From: JBBTVI01 sp038063315
GTDB lineage: Bacteria; Patescibacteriota; Minisyncoccia; Sungbacterales; HO2-52-23
Direction: 5' to 3'
Length of the DNA stretch: 62,159 nt
Assembly (NCBI GenBank): GCA_038063315.1
Contig: JBBTVI010000008.1
Coordinates: 1-62,159, forward strand
Shown: piece after piece, positions 57,136 to 62,159 of the stretch
Numbering within the stretch: the first letter of the stretch is position 1
Layout: every line of letters begins with the position of its first letter
The notes under the pieces: generated by a model
Seen by the model: the letters and a program-made list of their open reading frames with translations, nothing else
Told to the model about the DNA's origin: nothing
Database searches by the model: none
Made by a program: the position numbers and the translations under genes

Positions 57136-59322
57136 TTATTTTACAATAATCCGACCGCGTTTCCGGACAAAAAGGTGATCATGATAATCCCAACTACCCT
57201 TCTCGGTAAAAATAAAGGTATAAGATTCGCCGGGTTTTATCCCGCGACACGCATCGAAAGCGCTTTGGAAACACCCGCCACCTTCGGGATAACCAGTATG
57301 AATAGGGTGAGGATCGGTTGCGGGCCACGAAAGATTTTGTGTGTTATTGATCCATCGAATCGTATCTCCGGCAGATATGTTTAATTGCTGAGAGGAGAAA
57401 CCATTCTCATCGATAAAGACAATGTTTTGTTTCTCCACCGGGGAAACCCGCAATACGACTCCGGGGATTTCCTTTTGGTTTGATGCCGCGTCGAGAAATG
57501 CATTAAGTTTTGCCCTGGTCTTTGGACCTACTATCCCAAGACCCGTATCGCGTTGGGTGCCCTCAGATATAATACCATATTGCCACTGGAAACGCTGCAC
57601 AGCCAATTGTGTCAGTGGTCCAAAATAACCAGTCCGTAATCCCTCGGGATACAGAATGGCATCTTGCGCCAACCACTCCTGAAGAATATAAACCTCTTCG
57701 TCGCGCATGCCGAATCGGAGCGTTTTCGTGACTACAAGACGCTTTTTTTCCTCTCCTTCATTAGATATGCCGAGCGGCATCGTCAACTCCAGGATCTTTC
57801 TTTGTACTTCTTTCAGTTGTGCTGTCATTTTTTCCAGGGTAACTGCGACGTCTTTTTTCTCCTCAACAATTGGGGTAATAGTGCTGTCGGTCATTGTCGA
57901 AGTTGCGGTCTCTCCCACCGGACCTTTGGAAATTTCAGGGAGAAGCGTCGCTGCCGACGTAAAAGAGGGATGGGTTGAAAATTCACCCTGCCACGCAAAA
58001 GGAAAAATACCATAAAAATATTTCTTCGCAGGCTCAAGCCCCTTGTCTTCAAATTCTTCGCTGCGTCCCCGGAAGATGACTTGCCCATCATGGGGGCCGG
58101 CAGGGAGAGCAAGTTCGTTACGCACAATCTGGACGCCCAAGAAATCTTCTTCTACGGGATTTTTCCATTGAAGAATCGTGGAGGTAGGGCGTGGATCCAA
58201 AGAGAGACGCGCCACCCGAAAAGTTGTCGTGGTAGCGGTTGCTATCTGGGGAAGAGGAACCGACGGAAGATCTTTTCGGGGAGTCAGCAGGATACGAATG
58301 GGGCCGACACTGAGACCGAGTCCATTTTGGCTGAAAATAGAATAATAATAGGTTACATCGTTTTTCGCATCGTCGTCATAGGCATAGCGGCCATCACGGC
58401 TCACCGCTATCAGGAACGCCTCCTCCTGAGGATTTTCGGCAAACCGGTCGGTCCTGCGTACTACCAATACTCGGGAGAAATTAATATCGACGGGGTTGAC
58501 CCAGGAAAGAATAACACCGTTTGATCCTGCGACGCCAAAGGCACTGGTGACGGTAAGTGGCGGCCTGTCGGAAAGAGTACGAAAAGGAACGGAGGGTTTC
58601 GAAGCGACGCTGTCGAAACCATGGGTAAATTCATAAGCCGCAATAAAATATTTCGCGTCGTACAGCGTATCGGGATTTAATCCGTTGACGGCAAACTCTA
58701 TGATCTCGCCATTGTCCACGATTCTATCCTGAAAATCGACTGATTGTATGATTCCTCCGGAATCTTCATAGAGCCTTATGCGATACATTTCTCTTTCCCA
58801 TGGAGATTTAAATTGAAAACGCGCTGAGTAAAACGAAGGTATGACATTAATAAACTCTGCGGGGGTCTCAAAACTCTGCGGTGCCGTCAAAATAACTGGT
58901 CCTTTTCTAACGACGGTCGTCGCGGCAGCACAACTTGCGCGGACGGCAAAATTCGCATTAGATTGATCCCAGACGTTGGTGGAATTATGATTATTATTGT
59001 GTGCCTCGACCCATATACGGCCTGTTTCGGATATATCGCCGCTACTGGGGGTCCAATCAAATGTTGTTTGTGTGAGCGGATGTTTAATGGCCGAAGAATC
59101 TATGTTTCCCCCTCCGGCGGCGGCAGCAGGTTGTGTGCCGTCGGTTTTATAATAAAGAGCCGCATGGTCCGTATCCCCTGACAGAGTCACCGTGACGGTG
59201 TAGGATTGCCCGACCGTCAGACATTCTGCTCCGTTGGGCAACGTCACAGAAACCGAAACGGCATTGGCATCAAAAGCAATGCCCAAAAATAATAGAATGA
59301 GAAAAAAAGTTATTTTCTTCAC
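57136..59322 (-). CDS. Secreted multidomain protein: FN3-like, peptidoglycan-binding and cupredoxin-like domains
   Basis: The 728-aa protein has a signal peptide (about residues 1-20, ending FDANA) and an Ig-like domain. Two to three fibronectin-III-like domains follow (VILSWVNPVDINFSRVLVVR, TILQWKNPVEEDFLGVQIVR). Then come a coiled coil and a PG_binding_1 domain (LRFGMRDEEVYILQEWLAQD, TGYFGPLTQLAVQRFQWQYG, GIVGPKTRAKLNAFL). A C-terminal cupredoxin-like domain with LSWPATDPHPIHTGY and GSWDYHDHLF closes it. It should sit on the cell wall. Start GTG 59322 (KKITFFLILLFLG) is preferred, with TTG 59340 as alternative. It is the probable first gene of the cupredoxin-kinase operon. Confidence 0.82.
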   Translation of the reverse strand: MKKITFFLILLFLGIAFDANAVSVSVTLPNGAECLTVGQSYTVTVTLSGDTDHAALYYKTDGTQPAAAAGGGNIDSSAIKHPLTQTTFDWTPSSGDISETGRIWVEAHNNNHNSTNVWDQSNANFAVRASCAAATTVVRKGPVILTAPQSFETPAEFINVIPSFYSARFQFKSPWEREMYRIRLYEDSGGIIQSVDFQDRIVDNGEIIEFAVNGLNPDTLYDAKYFIAAYEFTHGFDSVASKPSVPFRTLSDRPPLTVTSAFGVAGSNGVILSWVNPVDINFSRVLVVRRTDRFAENPQEEAFLIAVSRDGRYAYDDDAKNDVTYYYSIFSQNGLGLSVGPIRILLTPRKDLPSVPLPQIATATTTTFRVARLSLDPRPTSTILQWKNPVEEDFLGVQIVRNELALPAGPHDGQVIFRGRSEEFEDKGLEPAKKYFYGIFPFAWQGEFSTHPSFTSAATLLPEISKGPVGETATSTMTDSTITPIVEEKKDVAVTLEKMTAQLKEVQRKILELTMPLGISNEGEEKKRLVVTKTLRFGMRDEEVYILQEWLAQDAILYPEGLRTGYFGPLTQLAVQRFQWQYGIISEGTQRDTGLGIVGPKTRAKLNAFLDAASNQKEIPGVVLRVSPVEKQNIVFIDENGFSSQQLNISAGDTIRWINNTQNLSWPATDPHPIHTGYPEGGGCFQSAFDACRGIKPGESYTFIFTEKGSWDYHDHLFVRKRGRIIVK

Positions 59323-59358
59323 GTGGGGATGTAACGACAAAAGTAAAATATTTTTTTA

Positions 59359-59494
59359 AGAAACCGTCTAAAAACCTCCCATCCGTCATTGCGAGCGACC
59401 CCGAGTCATCGAGGGGGCGCGCGGCAATCCAGGATTTTGGATTGCGGAGCCTGTCCCGAGCGAAGCGAGGGATCCATCCATTCCTCGCAATGAC
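59359..59494. repeat. REP-like dispersed repeat, copy 13, with one MITE end
   Basis: The left end AGAAACCGTCTAAAAA (59359-59374) is present. The right end is missing after CTCGCAATGAC, so this is a half-deleted relative of 56948-57127. Confidence 0.85.
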
Positions 59495-59512
59495 GGATAT
59501 GAAAATTTATTC

Positions 59513-61981
59513 TTATTCATCGGCCATCCCGCTTGCGGAGCCGCGCGATTGGTGGCGGGAGGCGATATCCGCTTCCACTTCCTCGCGCGGGCGGCCGTAC
59601 GTCATCCGGGACATTTCTTTGATGATCGCGGCGGTCTCGGGATTCCCTTTTTCGGGCGCAAATGTCTTCATGCTAAAGGGCTGGGATGTGGCTCCGCGGA
59701 CCAGGAGCTTGACTGCGGCATTGGCGTTTTCGATATTCAGGAGATCCTGCTCGGCGAAAACCGGAGCGAATTGTTTTGCCATGAATTCCGCATCGTCTGA
59801 GCCGATGCGGAATGCGGCCACGGAGCCGACATTGCCGAAGACGGCCTTTTTTATTTCGTCCGTGAGCTGGCCGATGAATTGGTGCGTGATCGTCATGTCC
59901 AATTTGTACTTACGCGCCTCGGAAAGAATGGTCGCGATGGACGGCGTTGTGACGTTCTGGAATTCGTCAATATAGAGATAAAAATCCGTTCTCTCCTGTT
60001 CGGGGATGTCAACGCGGGAGAACGCGGCCATGAGGAGCTTGCCCACGACGATGAGGCCGATGAAGGACGAATTGATCTCGCCCAGGCGCCCCTTCGAGAG
60101 ATTCACGAGAAGGATTTTTCGGTTATCAATAATGTCGCGGAAATTAAAAGCGGATTTCTGCTGGGCGATGATCGGCCGCATGATTTCGTTTGCGACGAAA
60201 TTGTCGGTCTTGGAGGTGATGTACGGGACCATGTTGCGGAGCTCCCCTTCTCCGCCGGCTTTTTCGGCGACCTCGGTCCAAAATTGGTTGACGACGATGT
60301 TTTGGCTCCGGCTGAGTTTGAGATCGCGGAAATTTTTCTCGGCGAGCACCCGGCCGATTTCCAGAATCGTGCTGCCGCTCGACGGGTCTTCAATGACAAG
60401 AAGGGTGGCGTTCCGGAAATACTGCTGGAACATCGGGCCGATCGCCTCGGGGACTTGCCCGAAGAGCTTGATAAAAATGCTCAAAAGCTCGTTAACGACG
60501 AATGTTTTCTGTTCGGGGAACCGCTCGTCGTATTCGAGCATGTTGAGGCCCATGGGCCGGGCCGTGTCGCCCGGATTGAAGTAAACGACGTCTGATGCGC
60601 GCTCGCGCGGGACAAATCCGAGAATGTCCTCTACCATGTCGCCGTGCGGATCAATGACGCAGACGCCCCTGCCGGCCGCAATGTCCTGGATGATCATGTT
60701 TTTCAGGAAGACCGATTTTCCGGTTCCGGTCTGGCCGATAATATAGAGGTGGCGCCTGCGGTCGTCGTCCTGGATATAGACGTTCCGGGTTTGCCCCCGG
60801 AAAACATTATAGCCGAGGAGCAGGCCTTCCGGGGCGAGAGTTGTCGGAGCTGGCGCCTCGCGCGCGCGGACGCGGCTGATGCGCGGGGTGCGTAGCGGGA
60901 CGTTTTCGAAATGGAAAAGCGATGTTAGTTCCTCGGTGCCGAGGAGGGCGATGTCGGTTTTGGCGAAGCTGCGAAAGGAAAATTGAAAAATGAGCCGTTC
61001 GAGCCTCTTACCGGAGAGTGTCGTCATGTTGAATCGGTTGAGGTTTGAATCCGCGAATTGTTCAAATGCAAGGCCGATCTCGCGGACAATGTCGGTCGCG
61101 CGGTTCGCGGTCGGGGCTGCGGCGATGATGCGGATATTGGTTTCAAAAAGCGTCTGATTGGCCTTGTGGTCAATGGCGCGCGCGAGCTCTTCTTCAAGAG
61201 GTGTCATTTTGCGCTGTGCGGCCTCGGCGGCCTTGTCCGGTTCCGCTGCCGGGGCCTTCATCGCGTCCACCGCCGCGACAGCCCCGCGGAGTGTTTTGAG
61301 AAACGCGTCGTCGCGCTCCGGCGGCCGCTTACCCGCGTAGAGGTCGCGAACGTATTCTTTCATTTTTTTGCGCCATTTATCGCGCGCCGGGCGCGCAACG
61401 ATCTGAAGCGCCGCTCCTTCGCCGGATGCGGCGAGCTTCATAAATGCATTGGTGATCGCGGCAATCGGATCGCCTTCGAGTTTTTGATACGTGCGGACCG
61501 GGAAATAATACGGGCGTTCAAGCCGCAGCACGGCTCCGCTTGCGGCACCTTGCGGCGCGAATATATTGTAGTCGTCGGACCGCTCGACATGCGCATCCGG
61601 AAAAATGCCCTGGATCGCCTTTTCGACCGCGGGCAGGAGGCGCCGCGAGACCGCGACGTAAAAGGCCAGTTCTTCGCCGACAACCGGAATGTTGAGTTCA
61701 AGCGCAAAGCTCGGTGGCCCGTAAAGCAGGGGCGCCCACCAGACAGTGTCGCGGATGGAGCCGAGATGCGCGTAGCATTGTTCCATGAGCGCGATTTTCT
61801 CGCGCATCTGTTGAAGTGGGAGGTCAGCCGGCGGTTGGTTCGGAAAGCGAATGGCGAGGAGCCCCATGTTAAGGGAGCGCTGTACTGTCCCTCGTCGTTG
61901 CATGCGGCGGCGGACAACGAAAAAGAGAGCCGCAATTGCGGCGCAGATGAAGATAACAATAGGAATTAAGAATTTTTCCAC
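59513..61981 (-). CDS. VirD4/TraD-like (type IV coupling-type) membrane ATPase
   Basis: The 822-aa protein has an N-terminal membrane helix (about residues 5-24), a roughly 400-residue middle domain and a P-loop ATPase. Walker A is HLYIIGQTGTGKSVFLKNMI, Walker B VCVIDPHGDMVEDILG and later FYLYIDEFQNVTTPSIATIL. TITHQFIGQL is the sensor region. This matches the TraD/TraG and DUF87 family common in Patescibacteria. It may pump DNA or protein across the membrane, for example in uptake or type IV pilus-linked transfer. No other secretion gene is visible in the window. Confidence 0.85.
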   Translation of the reverse strand: MEKFLIPIVIFICAAIAALFFVVRRRMQRRGTVQRSLNMGLLAIRFPNQPPADLPLQQMREKIALMEQCYAHLGSIRDTVWWAPLLYGPPSFALELNIPVVGEELAFYVAVSRRLLPAVEKAIQGIFPDAHVERSDDYNIFAPQGAASGAVLRLERPYYFPVRTYQKLEGDPIAAITNAFMKLAASGEGAALQIVARPARDKWRKKMKEYVRDLYAGKRPPERDDAFLKTLRGAVAAVDAMKAPAAEPDKAAEAAQRKMTPLEEELARAIDHKANQTLFETNIRIIAAAPTANRATDIVREIGLAFEQFADSNLNRFNMTTLSGKRLERLIFQFSFRSFAKTDIALLGTEELTSLFHFENVPLRTPRISRVRAREAPAPTTLAPEGLLLGYNVFRGQTRNVYIQDDDRRRHLYIIGQTGTGKSVFLKNMIIQDIAAGRGVCVIDPHGDMVEDILGFVPRERASDVVYFNPGDTARPMGLNMLEYDERFPEQKTFVVNELLSIFIKLFGQVPEAIGPMFQQYFRNATLLVIEDPSSGSTILEIGRVLAEKNFRDLKLSRSQNIVVNQFWTEVAEKAGGEGELRNMVPYITSKTDNFVANEIMRPIIAQQKSAFNFRDIIDNRKILLVNLSKGRLGEINSSFIGLIVVGKLLMAAFSRVDIPEQERTDFYLYIDEFQNVTTPSIATILSEARKYKLDMTITHQFIGQLTDEIKKAVFGNVGSVAAFRIGSDDAEFMAKQFAPVFAEQDLLNIENANAAVKLLVRGATSQPFSMKTFAPEKGNPETAAIIKEMSRMTYGRPREEVEADIASRHQSRGSASGMADE

Positions 61982-62066
61982 GACTTATGAATGACGTTGC
62001 TTTGACCGAAGAAAAAGAGTAATGAGTGCAATCCTTCACAGCCCTATTAAGATCATCATTACACGT

Positions 62067-62159
62067 GTCATTGCGAGGAGTGGAGGAATCCCTCACTTCG
62101 CTCAGGACAGGCTCCGCAATCCAGAGGGAGTCGTCATTGCGAGGAGTCCTGCTGCAGGA
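62067..62159. repeat. REP-like dispersed repeat, copy 14 (cut by window edge)
   Basis: GTCATTGCGAGGAGTGGAGG with GGCTCCGCAATCC, then GTCATTGCGAGGAGTCCTGC running off the end of the window inside the TCCTGCTGCAGGA core. Confidence 0.85.

Noticed and set aside
61058..61969. 303-codon + strand frame opposite the VirD4/TraD-like gene
   Set aside because: It is an antisense shadow of a gene with Walker motifs, with no start signal and no domain.

Overview
The window looks like chromosomal DNA of a Patescibacteria (CPR) bacterium, probably Parcubacteria-like. The evidence is a 591-aa Cys-rich zinc-ribbon protein of a type I associate with that group, an aspartyl-tRNA synthetase without the GAD insertion domain, a short ribosomal protein L13, a sunset-domain protein, many tiny single-helix membrane proteins, and an otherwise compact set of housekeeping genes. 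No genus can be named from the sequence. Most genes lie on the - strand. There is no rRNA operon, CRISPR array, prophage or recognisable transposase gene. Three tRNA genes are visible: one tRNA-Lys(TTT) and two identical tRNA-Gln(TTG).

Layout. 1-7.2 kb: a Cys-cluster protein, a SurA-N-like protein, FtsB/DivIC, LepA, Ndk, a histidine kinase (HK) and AspS. 7.2-11.6 kb: an HK / response regulator (RR) / HK cluster whose two kinases share a 663-bp block, identical by eye, encoding the 7TM sensor. 11.6-15.3 kb: an Acg-type nitroreductase facing a ThiF/E1-like protein and an unknown 376-aa protein. 15.4-26.2 kb: an accessory region with tRNA-Lys, two toxin-antitoxin pairs, a Pif1-like helicase, a membrane-anchored RBBP9-like hydrolase, an HD-domain protein, a truncated creD, an orphan phage-type tail-tube protein, a DedA/VTT protein and a HEPN-like protein. 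26.2-31.7 kb: a 5.5-kb island (HK, two NMT1/THI5-type binding proteins, a methyltransferase) bounded by 423-bp direct repeats that each carry tRNA-Gln and the 3' end of dnaX. 31.8-46.5 kb: dnaX, gapA, trxB, a glutaredoxin, a DsbA-like protein, an FAD oxidoreductase, rseP, tlyA, frr, a BNR propeller, holB, the Cys-rich protein, mreB and murA. 46.6-52.2 kb: a VapC module, then rpsI, rplM, rplQ, rpoA, rpsD, rpsK, rpsM, rpmJ and infA. 52.2-59.3 kb: a cupredoxin / HK / RR / RR / HK operon. 59.5-62 kb: a VirD4/TraD-like ATPase.

Signalling is prominent. There are six histidine kinases and three receiver-only response regulators, and no DNA-binding output domain was seen. In two clusters a sensor region has been duplicated at the DNA level while the kinase transmitters differ. 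The island and the cupredoxin operon each pair secreted binding-type proteins with a kinase, which suggests extracellular sensing.

About fourteen copies of a REP-like palindromic repeat (ends GTCATTGCGAG / CTCGCAATGAC) punctuate intergenic spaces, including gaps inside the ribosomal-protein operon. At least two copies are framed by inverted AGAAACCGTCTAAAAA ends and look like MITE-type elements. Further small repeat families (AT-rich palindromes, CCCCCTTT hairpins, CATTCCCGCG hairpins and GAGGTTAAACCTC palindromes) also occur.
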